DNA of 64,000 bases, from IMG/VR virus record IMGVR_UViG_3300029911_000017, positions 1-64,000 of that record; one strand, written 5' to 3'. Source of the stretch: a virus. Positions 29,245 through 38,875 of the stretch are shown piece after piece. Every line of letters starts with the position of its first letter. Within the stretch, counting starts at the first letter, position 1. The translations under genes and the position numbers were made by a program. The notes beneath the pieces were generated by a model. That model was given only the letters and a program-made list of their open reading frames with translations. It was not told where the DNA came from and searched no databases.

Positions 29245-30342
29245 ATGGCTTTTACTTTTGATCTTCACAAGAACCTGGTTAGTACTTCAGTATTAGGTGC
29301 CCCTAGTCCAGCCCTATCCGGAACATCTTTAACTCTAGCTAGTGGTGGTGGAGCCTTATTTCCTAGCCCGCCATTTAATGTAGTAGTATATCCTACAGGT
29401 ATTTTCCCAACCTTATTAAACTCGGAAATCTTTAGAGTTACTGCTGTTAGTGGGGATACATTTACAGCAATAACTAGAGCACAGGAAGGAACTAGTCCAA
29501 GGTCTATATTAGTAGGGGATATAATTAGTTTAGTAGTTACAGCAAAAACACTTACTGATATTGAATCTGCTATCAATACATTAGCAGCTACTACTTCTAC
29601 TTTTGATGCCTCTGCTATTATATCCGGAACATTGCCTACGCTAAGAATGCCAGCCTTGACCGGAGATATAACAACTTCAGTAGGATCAGTATTAACTACC
29701 TTAGCTACAGTAAACTCTAATGTAGGTATTTTTGGTGATTTACAACACATTCCAGTAATTACAGTTAATGCTAAAGGTTTGATTACTGCAGTTTCTACTC
29801 AAGCGGTATCAGGAGCTTCCTTCTTTCCAGACATAACCGATGCTGGAGGTATTGTTAGTGGTACAAGTTTAAATTACGTTAATTATATATATAATAACAG
29901 TAGTTTAAATATGACCAGGGATTTATATGGTAATTATACATTAGGGGTTACTGGAGTTAGGTTTAAAGAGAATATAGGGTGGCAATTATATCATATACCT
30001 ACAACTTCCTGGTATACATTAATGAATTACGGCTCAACCCCCCAACCAGCTTTTAATAATAACTTATTTAATAATAACTTCTCTAATGTGAGATTTATAG
30101 ACAATCTAGGTTTTCAATTCTACAATACTTCTACTACTAAATGGCATACGCTTCTTTGTATAAGTAATCCAGCCGAACTAGCTTTTGATGATGGAACCAC
30201 AACTACAGGTTCAGGTAGTAACTTTAGATTTGATTTGGTAAAAGGTATGCAATATCATAATAGTACAACCAATCTATGGCATACCCTAACTACAGGCAAT
30301 ACCTCCTTACCCACACCTACATTAGATGCAGGTAATGTATAA
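29245..30342 (+). CDS. tail fibre protein
   Basis: The N-terminal 110 residues match a common phage fibre domain: FNVVVYPTG, EIFRVTAVSGDTFTAITRAQEGT and VGDIISLVVTAKTLTDIE. The middle contains SGTLPTLRMPALTGDITTS, a frequent fibre linker, and the C-terminal part has three repeats of the type VRFKENIGWQLYHIPTTSWYTL. Likely a trimeric host-range fibre. There is no signal peptide, in contrast to the fibre-like genes downstream. Confidence 0.75.
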   Translation: MAFTFDLHKNLVSTSVLGAPSPALSGTSLTLASGGGALFPSPPFNVVVYPTGIFPTLLNSEIFRVTAVSGDTFTAITRAQEGTSPRSILVGDIISLVVTAKTLTDIESAINTLAATTSTFDASAIISGTLPTLRMPALTGDITTSVGSVLTTLATVNSNVGIFGDLQHIPVITVNAKGLITAVSTQAVSGASFFPDITDAGGIVSGTSLNYVNYIYNNSSLNMTRDLYGNYTLGVTGVRFKENIGWQLYHIPTTSWYTLMNYGSTPQPAFNNNLFNNNFSNVRFIDNLGFQFYNTSTTKWHTLLCISNPAELAFDDGTTTTGSGSNFRFDLVKGMQYHNSTTNLWHTLTTGNTSLPTPTLDAGNV

Positions 30343-30344
30343 TT

Positions 30345-30857
30345 ATGAGTACAAATCTAATAACTAACAAGACTTTGGCTGCAACCTATGAATATGATGC
30401 CAATGCTATTCAAGTAGGTGGTGGCTGGACTTCTCCTACCTTTACCGTAACTTTAGTAAATGGTACTAATCCTCCAGCTCAAGGTGCAGAAGTAAGTATC
30501 AATTATCTTATTACAAGTTCCAATCTACCTTTAACTAGTTCTGGTCTAATTGCTGGTTCGATTAGGCAGAATGTTGTAGTAGACGGTAATTCAGGGTCTA
30601 CTACTATAAAGACTATTAATCCTTATAATAGTAACTTATTTGATTTTGAATCAAATACTAATCTTAATTTAACCGGTAATTATCTATATATTTGGATCTC
30701 TCATGATAATCTATATAATCCAGTAACATTATCTGTAGTAGGATCTAGTACATCAAATGGTTCATCGTTTATTTATAGCAATACCACTACTGGATTAAGT
30801 TATAATTTACAGTGTGTCAACAATCCTCCTCAACTCGCTTGGGTAGTATCTAATTAA
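30345..30857 (+). CDS. putative virion protein with C-terminal 'NNPPQLAWV' module
   Basis: The 170-aa beta-rich protein ends with NTTTGLSYNLQCVNNPPQLA and WVVSN. The same roughly 30-residue module is present three times in the minus-strand protein at 44735. This suggests a small exchangeable domain of surface proteins, perhaps carbohydrate or receptor binding. It starts 2 nt after the fibre gene. Confidence 0.58.
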   Translation: MSTNLITNKTLAATYEYDANAIQVGGGWTSPTFTVTLVNGTNPPAQGAEVSINYLITSSNLPLTSSGLIAGSIRQNVVVDGNSGSTTIKTINPYNSNLFDFESNTNLNLTGNYLYIWISHDNLYNPVTLSVVGSSTSNGSSFIYSNTTTGLSYNLQCVNNPPQLAWVVSN

Positions 30858-30860
30858 TTT

Positions 30861-33356
30861 ATGTTTAAGAAATTCATAGCATCATCAATCCTATTATTTA
30901 GTTTAGTATCAATCCAGGCTAATATTATATCAGTAGCTGTTATTACTGATACTAATGGGGTTTTAGCAGGTTCAAGTACTAATCTATTCCAGACCAATGC
31001 TCCGGCTTTGGCTGCAACACTGACTAATAGCACAGTGTTAGGATTTACCATACCTCAGAATATCCTTAGTAATAATGCTACTGGACCTGTAACCTTTAGT
31101 AATAATGTAACCGTGAACAACACACTATTGGTGAGTGGTAATTTTACGGCTACGAATGGCATTACACAGACAGCTAGTGAGACGATTTACGGACTAACTG
31201 GATTTGATTTCATTGGTGGCTTTCAGGCAATTAATACAACTACTCGACAGCTTCGTGATTCTGGTGGAAACTTAGTAGCAACGTGGACGAATGGATTTAA
31301 CCTCGTCGAGCCATCGAATCTAGGCGCTGGGACTAATCTGTCCGGCCCAAACATCGTCGGTATTATCAACCCGACCAATCTACCTTCGTTTGTCACTAAT
31401 GGCGCATCACCAGCATTGAATCTGGTCAACGCAACCAACTACTCGGTTTCCACCGCAACCGGCACGCTCCCAATCGCCAGCCTGCCAGGGAGTGTGGTGA
31501 CGACGAATAACTACGTCAGCACAAATACTGCAATAACGATATATAATGACACTCTTGCCAGAACTTACTGCAATACAAATCATGTATCAGACATTGAAGC
31601 ACAGTCATTTCTTACAACAGCTTGGAATGATCAGTACGCATTAAGTGTCGCGTCTAATGTGGTGTCAGCTGGATGCTTTGATAGCCGGTTCAACCCCACC
31701 AATTACGATTTAATGCTGAACCCGATGACAGTCCCATTGGGGGTGAGCTACGGTTTTACAGGCCCGAACATCAACGGAGCACGGGAGTCCGGAACCAACA
31801 TTTTCACGGTCAACATTGCCCCATTAACTAATTTCTTTGCGGTCTTATGGTATTGGAATAATGCCAGCAATATGGATGCAAATAACCTTAACGAGGGTAA
31901 TGGGGCGTGTCCATGGGTGGCACTTTATAATACCAATAATTGGTCCGGCATTGCTGGTACGACCATTGACGTAAACCAAAATGAACAGATATGGGCAAGC
32001 CCATTTGGTACAAATTTCAACACTTATCAGAACCCATTTAATATTTCGACAAATCAAGCCAAGATCATGATGAATGGGCAGTACGATTCGCGCACACCGA
32101 TGGGAATCCCTTATGTCATCGGCATTAGTGGTAACACCAATGGTCAAGCCAGTTATTGGTGCCAGTCGAAGCCTGGTTTCTTCACATTCGCGGCAGTGCC
32201 AACGAATGTCAACAACTTTGGTCCAGCAGGCGGCCCTTATAATCAATTATGGATTGGTGGTGCTGGAACCAATTTTGCCTTGAGTGCACCTGGGAACTTC
32301 ATCACCAACGCCGTGGGCACTCTGGGTGGTTATATCCTGTACAATGTTAGTGCGGAAAATAACCCGTCTGTTGCTATCGCGGGATACAAATTTGCGACCG
32401 ATTTAATGCGTTATCACTCGGCGGTTGATTTTGGCGGGTCGAGTCTCATTAATTTTGCTGTACCTGCCAAGTTCGTCGGTCTGGGAAGCGGCATTGTCTA
32501 CACCAACTCGATGCCTTATTTGTTCGCGGTCGAGAACCCAGACGTGCTGACGCTTGTTGATGCTTCGCCCGGAAGCACGATGGCGACCTATAACAATGAG
32601 GGTTATGGGACAAACTCTTGGAGTCCGGGTGCCATGACCAACCTAAACCGCTTGCGCTATCCCAGTGTAATATTTGAGACTGATGGGCCGCGCAACGATG
32701 CCTTTGCCAACACGTCCATTGCCAATATTATCTCTTATTGGAACTCGTTTTATATCCCCTTATACAATGTGGGCATCCCAATTTGGTTAATAGATACACA
32801 CTGGGACTACCGCTTTGGGGCGTCAACGAATCTGTATTGGAAGAACGTGCAAGCGGCCTTGTATACCAACTTTCTGCAATCCATCGCCGGGGTAATCCGG
32901 GAGTCGGATTATGTGGGGTCAAATGTCGAGGCCGCATTTTCGGCCGACGTGCCCCCCATCCATCCTGACGCACGCACTCTTTTCGCGCACAATTTTAACC
33001 TCGGTTTCGCGGATCTCTGTGCATTCAAACCGTGGCCGTATCCGAACTGGTCAGCAACATGGCTGAATTACAATTCCAGCATGGGGACGGTTGATGCCGG
33101 GATTCAGGGAATGCAACAGCTGTCGTTTCAATTGGGGGATACAAATGGCGCACAACGCACGACATTTGATGGAAGTGCATTGACCAATCTAGTATATCGC
33201 ATTTACAACTTAACGAGTACTCCGACATGGTTTGGAATTTCTAACGTATCGCTTTTGTGGGAAAGCAACAATGCAGCAGGGACCGCTGTACCAATCGGAT
33301 ACAGAACGTACTTTGATGCTGGACAGGTGGCACATACAGCAGTGACTGGATTCTAA
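30861..33356 (+). CDS. large secreted fibre-like protein with signal peptide and GC-rich insert
   Basis: A signal peptide (FIASSILLFSLVSIQA) is followed by a short module VAVITDTNGVLAGSSTNLF, also found at the N-terminus of the 35497 protein. Fibre-type repeats follow (SNNVTVNNTLLVSGNFTA, PTNLPSFVTNG). From about 31250 to the end the base composition is much richer in G+C than the flanks, suggesting transfer. The late part has DTHWDYRFG and PPIHPDARTLFAHN, which faintly recall SGNH-esterase blocks. It may be a secreted enzyme or spike. A signal peptide is unusual for a virion protein. Confidence 0.6.
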   Translation: MFKKFIASSILLFSLVSIQANIISVAVITDTNGVLAGSSTNLFQTNAPALAATLTNSTVLGFTIPQNILSNNATGPVTFSNNVTVNNTLLVSGNFTATNGITQTASETIYGLTGFDFIGGFQAINTTTRQLRDSGGNLVATWTNGFNLVEPSNLGAGTNLSGPNIVGIINPTNLPSFVTNGASPALNLVNATNYSVSTATGTLPIASLPGSVVTTNNYVSTNTAITIYNDTLARTYCNTNHVSDIEAQSFLTTAWNDQYALSVASNVVSAGCFDSRFNPTNYDLMLNPMTVPLGVSYGFTGPNINGARESGTNIFTVNIAPLTNFFAVLWYWNNASNMDANNLNEGNGACPWVALYNTNNWSGIAGTTIDVNQNEQIWASPFGTNFNTYQNPFNISTNQAKIMMNGQYDSRTPMGIPYVIGISGNTNGQASYWCQSKPGFFTFAAVPTNVNNFGPAGGPYNQLWIGGAGTNFALSAPGNFITNAVGTLGGYILYNVSAENNPSVAIAGYKFATDLMRYHSAVDFGGSSLINFAVPAKFVGLGSGIVYTNSMPYLFAVENPDVLTLVDASPGSTMATYNNEGYGTNSWSPGAMTNLNRLRYPSVIFETDGPRNDAFANTSIANIISYWNSFYIPLYNVGIPIWLIDTHWDYRFGASTNLYWKNVQAALYTNFLQSIAGVIRESDYVGSNVEAAFSADVPPIHPDARTLFAHNFNLGFADLCAFKPWPYPNWSATWLNYNSSMGTVDAGIQGMQQLSFQLGDTNGAQRTTFDGSALTNLVYRIYNLTSTPTWFGISNVSLLWESNNAAGTAVPIGYRTYFDAGQVAHTAVTGF

Positions 33357-33431
33357 CTATGACCCTAACCACCGCAATCCTGTTTTTGACCAATATTATT
33401 AAGTGAATTCCGAAATCAGACTTAAATTAAA

Positions 33432-35264
33432 ATGAAGATCGTGAATCAAGTATTTATTCTATTATTGTTATCAATTAACTATATTTTAGCTTCTACCTCC
33501 ATACCTAATGAGTATTGGGTATCTACAGTTAATACCGGTAATATCTTTCCTACTAATGGTACTATAGATAATCCATTAGACGGTTCAAATAATACTAATT
33601 TCGATTTGAATATGGGTCTAATCCCAGCAAATTCTACTATTCACTTATTAACAGGTACATTCCAAACTAAAGGATCGTGGCAAGGATATGGATTAAAGTC
33701 TGGACAGAAAGTATGCGGTAGTGGCATTGATAATACTATAGTCCAATTAGTAGCACCAACTTTTGTAGGAGGTTCAGGAGTATCAGTAATGGGAAATTTT
33801 GGTTCAGTTACTAACAATGAGATACAAGACTTAACTATAGATTGTAATGTAAGTAATGTTTTAGATACATATAGTGGAGTTGGATTGATTGGTACAGAAA
33901 ATAGTATAAGAAGAGTTAAGGTAATTAACTGCGGTAAATTTGGTGGCAATAGTGAGGCTTGGGGAATAGTGATAGCAAATTATTATTTACCAGACAGTAT
34001 AGGAAATATTATAGAAGAATGTGAAGTATCTCAGTATAGGGGTGGTGGAGGTATCACTAGTATAGCATTAGCAGGTGGTGGAGATAATTTTGGTAGTAAT
34101 TCAGAACCAGCTCAAACTATATCTGGTATTATAAGAAATAATAAAGTTATATTAGTTAGTACAAATTATCCTATATATTCAAAAGGTTCATGGTTTGGTA
34201 TCGGTTTAGGTGGTTGGCAGCATGATGTATTGATTGAAGGCAATTATCTAGAAGGTTGTGACGTTGGCATACCTGGAGATACGGGTTGGGCACATAATGT
34301 AATAATTCAAAATAATCAAATACTGGATTGTGATTACGGAGTAGAAGCTATAGGATTTGATAGAGTTAATATAACTATAGCCAATAATCATGTAAGGATA
34401 TTAAGTTTCTTTAATAACTCAACTAATGTAGGAGCTGAACCATTTCCTCCCTGTGCATTCTATTTTTATCCAGGAACTATATATACTTCATTTACGAACA
34501 TCTGGATAACAGGGAATGTAGTTGAATATGTAGCAGGTGTATCTAATGCAATCTGGCAAGGATTCGTAGCTGGTGGGGCATTTACTGGATTAAATGTAAG
34601 CGGTAATAGTTATGATAGTTCAATGAATTATAATATATTTACCTGGGCACCTTCCATTAATGTAGCTATTCATAACAATACAGATTTATTCGGAAATCCA
34701 ATGCTAGGTATAGGTACTAATATATTCACTGATCCTATAAATGTGAGGAATGATTTAACTGTAAATGGTGCTATAACAGGTAATGGGTCTACTATAACAA
34801 ATATTAATACTACTAATTTGGTTGGGTTTATAACATCTTCATTAATATCAGGTAACTACTCTAATATAGTTAACTTTACAAGTACTAGTAATACATTCAT
34901 AGGTAATTATATAGGTAATGGAGTTAATCTTACTAATCTAACCGCCTCCAATCTATTACCTGGAACTTATTCTAATAACTTTACCGGTACTTTTAGTGGG
35001 AGTGGACTTAATCTAACTAATTTAAATACTACTAACCTAAATAAGGGTACAATTAGTTCTTCATTGATTTCTGGCACATATTCCAATACAATTAATCTTA
35101 ACAACAATACTAATAAGTTAACTGGTACATTTTCAGGTAATGGTAGTGGAGTTACAAATATACCTTATCTAGGATTAATAGGTGGATTGACAACTAATGA
35201 AGTAATATCATCTAATATAACTCTAGTATATAGTAATGGGGTATTAGTAGGTATTAAGAAATAA
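33432..35264 (+). CDS. secreted parallel beta-helix protein with fibre repeats
   Basis: The signal peptide (VFILLLLSINYILA) is followed by a pectate-lyase-like right-handed beta-helix of roughly 350 residues (IQDLTIDCNVSNV, IRRVKVINCGKFGG, IIRNNKVILVS, VIIQNNQILDCDYGVEA). The last 150 residues carry repeats such as GNGSTITNINTTNLVGF, GNGVNLTNLTASNLLPGTYSN and GSGLNLTNLNTTNL. Beta-helices of this kind bind or cleave surface polysaccharide. No catalytic residues could be assigned. It lacks the ITDTN module but otherwise belongs with its two signal-peptide neighbours. Confidence 0.65.
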   Translation: MKIVNQVFILLLLSINYILASTSIPNEYWVSTVNTGNIFPTNGTIDNPLDGSNNTNFDLNMGLIPANSTIHLLTGTFQTKGSWQGYGLKSGQKVCGSGIDNTIVQLVAPTFVGGSGVSVMGNFGSVTNNEIQDLTIDCNVSNVLDTYSGVGLIGTENSIRRVKVINCGKFGGNSEAWGIVIANYYLPDSIGNIIEECEVSQYRGGGGITSIALAGGGDNFGSNSEPAQTISGIIRNNKVILVSTNYPIYSKGSWFGIGLGGWQHDVLIEGNYLEGCDVGIPGDTGWAHNVIIQNNQILDCDYGVEAIGFDRVNITIANNHVRILSFFNNSTNVGAEPFPPCAFYFYPGTIYTSFTNIWITGNVVEYVAGVSNAIWQGFVAGGAFTGLNVSGNSYDSSMNYNIFTWAPSINVAIHNNTDLFGNPMLGIGTNIFTDPINVRNDLTVNGAITGNGSTITNINTTNLVGFITSSLISGNYSNIVNFTSTSNTFIGNYIGNGVNLTNLTASNLLPGTYSNNFTGTFSGSGLNLTNLNTTNLNKGTISSSLISGTYSNTINLNNNTNKLTGTFSGNGSGVTNIPYLGLIGGLTTNEVISSNITLVYSNGVLVGIKK

Positions 35265-35265
35265 T

Positions 35266-35493
35266 ATGAATACGAACGAAATTCAATTAGCACAACAAAT
35301 AGCTAGTGCAGCAGGTTATCATTTAAGTGGTTATGAAGTAGCATTACTACTTGCACTCCCTCACACACTCTATCTTCATATCTGGGCTTGTATTAAGTTC
35401 TGGACTCAATTAGGTGGGTGGAAGGGTGTTAGTCTATTCTTTAAAACTGGTACTTTAAATCCAGAGATAATTGAGGAAGTTAAACCGAAATAA
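35266..35493 (+). CDS. hypothetical protein, 75 aa
   Basis: A small protein between two spike-like genes. The middle (YEVALLLALPHTLYLHIWAC) is hydrophobic and may be a membrane helix, followed by WTQLGGWKGVSLFF. A fibre chaperone, anchoring peptide or holin-like protein are all possible. It starts 1 nt after the preceding stop. Confidence 0.5.
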   Translation: MNTNEIQLAQQIASAAGYHLSGYEVALLLALPHTLYLHIWACIKFWTQLGGWKGVSLFFKTGTLNPEIIEEVKPK

Positions 35494-35496
35494 TTT

Positions 35497-37389
35497 ATGT
35501 TTAAGAAATATTTAATACCGTTAGCTTTATTATTTAATGTATTTTGCGTTAAAGCCCAACTAGTAGATTTGGAAGTTGTTACTGATACTAACGAAGTTCT
35601 GCTAGGTCAAAGTACAAATATATTTGCCTCCAACTCTATTCCTTTTAATGCTGCAGTAAATGCTAGTAGCCCTACAATTGTGACTAATTTTACCTTTATT
35701 TCACCGATGCAATATGGTGCAGTTGGTAACGGTATAGCAAATGATACTTTGGCTTTGAGCAATTCAGTTACCGCCATGAACGCGGGCAACATCCTGGTAT
35801 GGGATGGGCAGGGGCAGACGTATTATATCACCTCTGGAGTTGCTTGGACTAGGGGACATATTGAAATTAGGAATGCAACCATAGTAGTCCCTAGTAATTT
35901 CGTTGGGTCTGTGTTTATACACAGCCAATCAATACAAGGACAGTTAGGCAATGGAGCTTATTATCACGGTCTAACAATTGAGAGACAAGGAACAAATGCC
36001 CCCGATCCATCCGTTGTAGGTATCCAAAATGGGGTATTAGGATTTAGCTATTTCGAAGATTTAAAAACAGAATTTGTTCACTTTTCAAACCTCTGGAGGA
36101 ATGTAGAGATTATTAATACACCGCAATTCGATATTAGACATTGTATGATGGGTAACTGTTGGAGCAACAAGGTTTATGTGGCCCAGTCGGTTGCACAATC
36201 GCAGACGTCGAGCGAGGGCGGTGACGAGAGCATAATCACGCTGAACGACATGAACACCCTGGATGACAATAACTCGTCACCGACCAGCGTTGTTGATTCA
36301 CAGCGTCATAATTGCATCGACATCCAGCTAGATGCGTACTGCATCCATCTAGAGGTCAGCTACAATAACGGCGGCAGCGATAAGCAAGCTTTCAAAGTGT
36401 CGCCCTGGGTGGGTGGATCAACGATCTTTTTCCGGGGTGGCGAATATGAAGGGATGTTTGCGAGCTATCCCACAAATCTGTGCCAGTTCGAAATCTGGAA
36501 CTCAGTAGTGCACTTCGAGGATTGCCACATTGCGGGGAACGGTGTCTTTGGAACAAGTAATTATCTTGCCGCAATTGGTTTGTACGCGACGAACGGTCAG
36601 CATATCTCTTTCCGGTCGGACACGTTTACCGGCCAGCTGCCGAATGAGACGAACGTATTCGATATTTGGACGGCAGACGGATTCATGGGCAACATTGATT
36701 TTTTGCAATATCCGCAATATTTATCTGCAAACACATGTGGTTTTACGTGGCATACAAACTTGAATGATGTAGGGGTAAATTATCCGATTCAAGGGACGGT
36801 GCCGGCAGTAATTAGCGGGACAAATACGGTAGTTTGGGCGCCAGGCCAAGGCACGGTAACAATTGGGGCGGCAGGATGTATGGTTGCAGTGAATGAAAAC
36901 GGCGTAGGACAATATTGCACGTTTGGCAATTCAGCGAATTTTAATAACGGTTTTTTGTCGCTTGGGAATGCTTATTTTAATAACGGAGTCACGGAAAACG
37001 GAGGAAGACCAGACATGTCGGTCAATGCTCCTTATTCTCACGTCTTAGACTTTTTTGTGCAATCATCAGGTTTATCAGATTCACACTGGGTTAACGGGAC
37101 AAATTGGGTAGCAGATGTTGTTGATTATACCAATCAAGCTAATGTATTTGCTGGTTCAATCGGAATATTAGGTACTAATCAAGCAACTATGACCTCTACC
37201 GGTTATACTAACAATAATACCTATGATGTTAGAGTATTCAATCTTCAAGGTACAACTATCATATTTAGTAATAACGTTAGTACCGCCAATGCTATTATAG
37301 GTACGATTGCTGTTAATAATGATTTCCTTACTCTACATCCTCACGAAATGTTATATGGTACTGGTATGACTGGTAGTATCATACAATAA
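35497..37389 (+). CDS. tailspike-like pectate-lyase-fold protein with signal peptide
   Basis: The signal peptide (YLIPLALLFNVFCVKAQ) is followed by the module LEVVTDTNEVLLGQSTNIF, shared with the 30861 protein. ISPMQYGAVGNGIANDTLAL is the start of a pectate_lyase_3 type beta-helix. Later parts include HGLTIERQG and VEIINTPQFDIRHCMMGN, typical helix rungs. The segment around 36180-36960 is GC-rich relative to both ends, so the central receptor or enzyme part was probably acquired separately. The product may be a depolymerase or adhesin. Confidence 0.65.
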   Translation: MFKKYLIPLALLFNVFCVKAQLVDLEVVTDTNEVLLGQSTNIFASNSIPFNAAVNASSPTIVTNFTFISPMQYGAVGNGIANDTLALSNSVTAMNAGNILVWDGQGQTYYITSGVAWTRGHIEIRNATIVVPSNFVGSVFIHSQSIQGQLGNGAYYHGLTIERQGTNAPDPSVVGIQNGVLGFSYFEDLKTEFVHFSNLWRNVEIINTPQFDIRHCMMGNCWSNKVYVAQSVAQSQTSSEGGDESIITLNDMNTLDDNNSSPTSVVDSQRHNCIDIQLDAYCIHLEVSYNNGGSDKQAFKVSPWVGGSTIFFRGGEYEGMFASYPTNLCQFEIWNSVVHFEDCHIAGNGVFGTSNYLAAIGLYATNGQHISFRSDTFTGQLPNETNVFDIWTADGFMGNIDFLQYPQYLSANTCGFTWHTNLNDVGVNYPIQGTVPAVISGTNTVVWAPGQGTVTIGAAGCMVAVNENGVGQYCTFGNSANFNNGFLSLGNAYFNNGVTENGGRPDMSVNAPYSHVLDFFVQSSGLSDSHWVNGTNWVADVVDYTNQANVFAGSIGILGTNQATMTSTGYTNNNTYDVRVFNLQGTTIIFSNNVSTANAIIGTIAVNNDFLTLHPHEMLYGTGMTGSIIQ

Positions 37390-37390
37390 G

Positions 37391-37495
37391 ATGTTCAATC
37401 TAGTTCATCAGTATATGAGGTATGATGGTAGCCTTAATTGGTGGGAGCATGCCTGGTTTATTGAATGGAAAAGACTGGCTAATATCTCTTCTTGA
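37391..37495 (+). CDS. very small ORF, 34 aa
   Basis: A 34-codon frame 1 nt after the spike gene (MFNLVHQYMRYDGSLNWWEHAWFIEW in two aromatic-rich parts). The aromatic content is unusual. Its stop overlaps the TTG upstream start candidate of the next gene. Supported only by position. Confidence 0.4.
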   Translation: MFNLVHQYMRYDGSLNWWEHAWFIEWKRLANISS

Positions 37496-37527
37496 CTAGT
37501 TCTTTATTTCATCATAGTATTTCAATT

Positions 37528-37761
37528 ATGAATAAAGGATATTTACTTACAATACCGGAAGAGGTCACATTAACTCCAGAAGTGTTTAAGCAGATGATGA
37601 ATCAATATAAACATTATAGGAGTGTTTCATATACATTTAGTAAGAAACATACTAATGATATTCTCAATTATAGGAAGTCTTCAGGAAAGAGTAATATAAT
37701 CCCTGGTAATGTATATAATCTGCCTATTACTTATAACGCAGATATTACTGGCGTTAAATAG
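37528..37761 (+). CDS. hypothetical protein, 77 aa
   Basis: Start at 37528 preferred (ATGAATAAAGG after TTTCAATT); a TTG at 37492 would extend it by 12 residues. Begins MNKGYLLTIPEEVTLTPEVF, followed by a basic Tyr-rich helix (QYKHYRSVSYTFSKKH). Last gene of the rightward fibre operon; its end overlaps by a few bases the end of the convergent minus-strand operon. Confidence 0.5.
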   Translation: MNKGYLLTIPEEVTLTPEVFKQMMNQYKHYRSVSYTFSKKHTNDILNYRKSSGKSNIIPGNVYNLPITYNADITGVK

Positions 37762-38020
37762 GAAGATAAATCGGCCTTCTAGTCATTCTGGCATTACAGT
37801 TATAACTAACTTTATTAGTTTGTGTAAAGCCAGAAGTATTAATTATCCTGGCATGACTACGATAACAATGCTCAGAAGTTTTATATACCAAGGTATTCTC
37901 TCTCCAAACCGGTTGCCCTAACTCACACAATCCTAGAATACCAGGCATTACAGGATTAATAGGTGGTATTATAGCTGGACTACCTAATTCCGGCTCGCCA
38001 TATTCAATAGTTCCTATCAT
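37754..38020 (-). CDS. hypothetical protein, 88 aa, end of the leftward tail operon
   Basis: Pro/Gly/Ile-rich first half (MIGTIEYGEPELGSPAIIPPINP) resembling a short structural loop region; basic end. It starts 1 nt after the stop of the next upstream gene (38022), as in the rest of the operon. No family recognised; the tail of the frame converges with the plus-strand gene at 37528. Confidence 0.45.
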   Translation of the reverse strand: MIGTIEYGEPELGSPAIIPPINPVMPGILGLCELGQPVWRENTLVYKTSEHCYRSHARIINTSGFTQTNKVSYNCNARMTRRPIYLPI

Positions 38021-38021
38021 A

Positions 38022-38393
38022 TTAGTTATTGAACATTTTAGGGAATTTATCGAATTGGGTAGGAACGTTTAACTTCACCTTATTATCTAACAATCTTTCA
38101 TTAAAGAAGGTAGATATATTACTCCCTCTAGGTCTCATATTTTTAGATAGAATAGAAGCAAGAATAAGTCTAGGTCTATTAACTACTCCTCCTACTACCT
38201 TATAAGCAGCATAGCCTAGTAAATTCTGTCTCGGGTCTCTAATATTGCTATAATAGTTCTTTCCAGTAAGTTTCTTATACCCACCAGAATACCACATCTT
38301 ATCAGCAGCTCTTTGTAAAGCACTGACAGATTCTGGACTGAGGTTTAGTCTTTCTTTGCCTCTCTCCTCTGCATGATAAGGTTTAATATTCAT
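38022..38393 (-). CDS. hypothetical basic protein, 123 aa
   Basis: A helical, basic protein (EERGKERLNLSPESVSALQRAADKMW...), with a conserved-looking Gly/Arg/Asn-rich end. It overlaps the upstream gene by ATGA. No motif for function; could be a small baseplate or assembly component. Confidence 0.52.
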   Translation of the reverse strand: MNIKPYHAEERGKERLNLSPESVSALQRAADKMWYSGGYKKLTGKNYYSNIRDPRQNLLGYAAYKVVGGVVNRPRLILASILSKNMRPRGSNISTFFNERLLDNKVKLNVPTQFDKFPKMFNN

Positions 38394-38857
38394 CCTGCAC
38401 TAAAATATTGAATACCTACATAATTAGGTATTGGTCTACCTACATCATTATTACAGTATCTATTATTGATATTGATATTAAAGTAATTACTACTAGCTGC
38501 AGGAGTGATCGAAAATACTAGCTGTGTCAAAACATGTCTAGTATTAACATCTCGATCTGTAGAGCCGGCTAGCGTTAAATAGTATATACCTGGCAGAAAG
38601 GTTTGTGCAGTACTAGCTCTTATCTTTATAATAACAAATCCATCTTCTAATACTATGCCATCATCTCTAGAACCTTCCCAGACTAGACCCGGACCATCTA
38701 ATTCAGCTTTAAGATATGCATGTAATGTATATTTAGCAGTATCTATCAGTTCAAAAATAGGAATAATAATATTATCTCCTTGATAGTGGTTAGGAGCTTC
38801 TTGTTTCACACCATACATTTCAAATTGGGTTGGCAAGTAATTTGGTAACTCTTTCAT
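38390..38857 (-). CDS. putative virion protein, 155 aa
   Basis: A beta-sandwich-like protein: YTLHAYLKAELDGPGLVWEG, DGFVIIKIRASTAQTFLPGIYYLTLAG and HVLTQLVFSITP. The pattern 'TFLPGIYYLTL' is typical of Ig-like or jelly-roll domains in tail accessory proteins. It is part of the late leftward operon. Confidence 0.55.
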   Translation of the reverse strand: MKELPNYLPTQFEMYGVKQEAPNHYQGDNIIIPIFELIDTAKYTLHAYLKAELDGPGLVWEGSRDDGIVLEDGFVIIKIRASTAQTFLPGIYYLTLAGSTDRDVNTRHVLTQLVFSITPAASSNYFNININNRYCNNDVGRPIPNYVGIQYFSAG

Positions 38858-38875
38858 AATTCATTATAGCTTAAT

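Noticed and set aside
29265-29750. Minus-strand frame opposite the tail fibre gene
   Set aside because: The plus strand encodes a recognisable fibre N-terminus; the antisense product is low complexity.
33359-33406. Short frame MTLTTAILFL after the 30861 gene
   Set aside because: Only 15 codons. It is more likely the non-coding end of the GC-rich acquired segment.
37709-37921. Plus-strand frame at the convergent end of the fibre and tail operons
   Set aside because: It overlaps a plus-strand gene out of frame and a minus-strand gene that continues the operon with 1-nt spacing.
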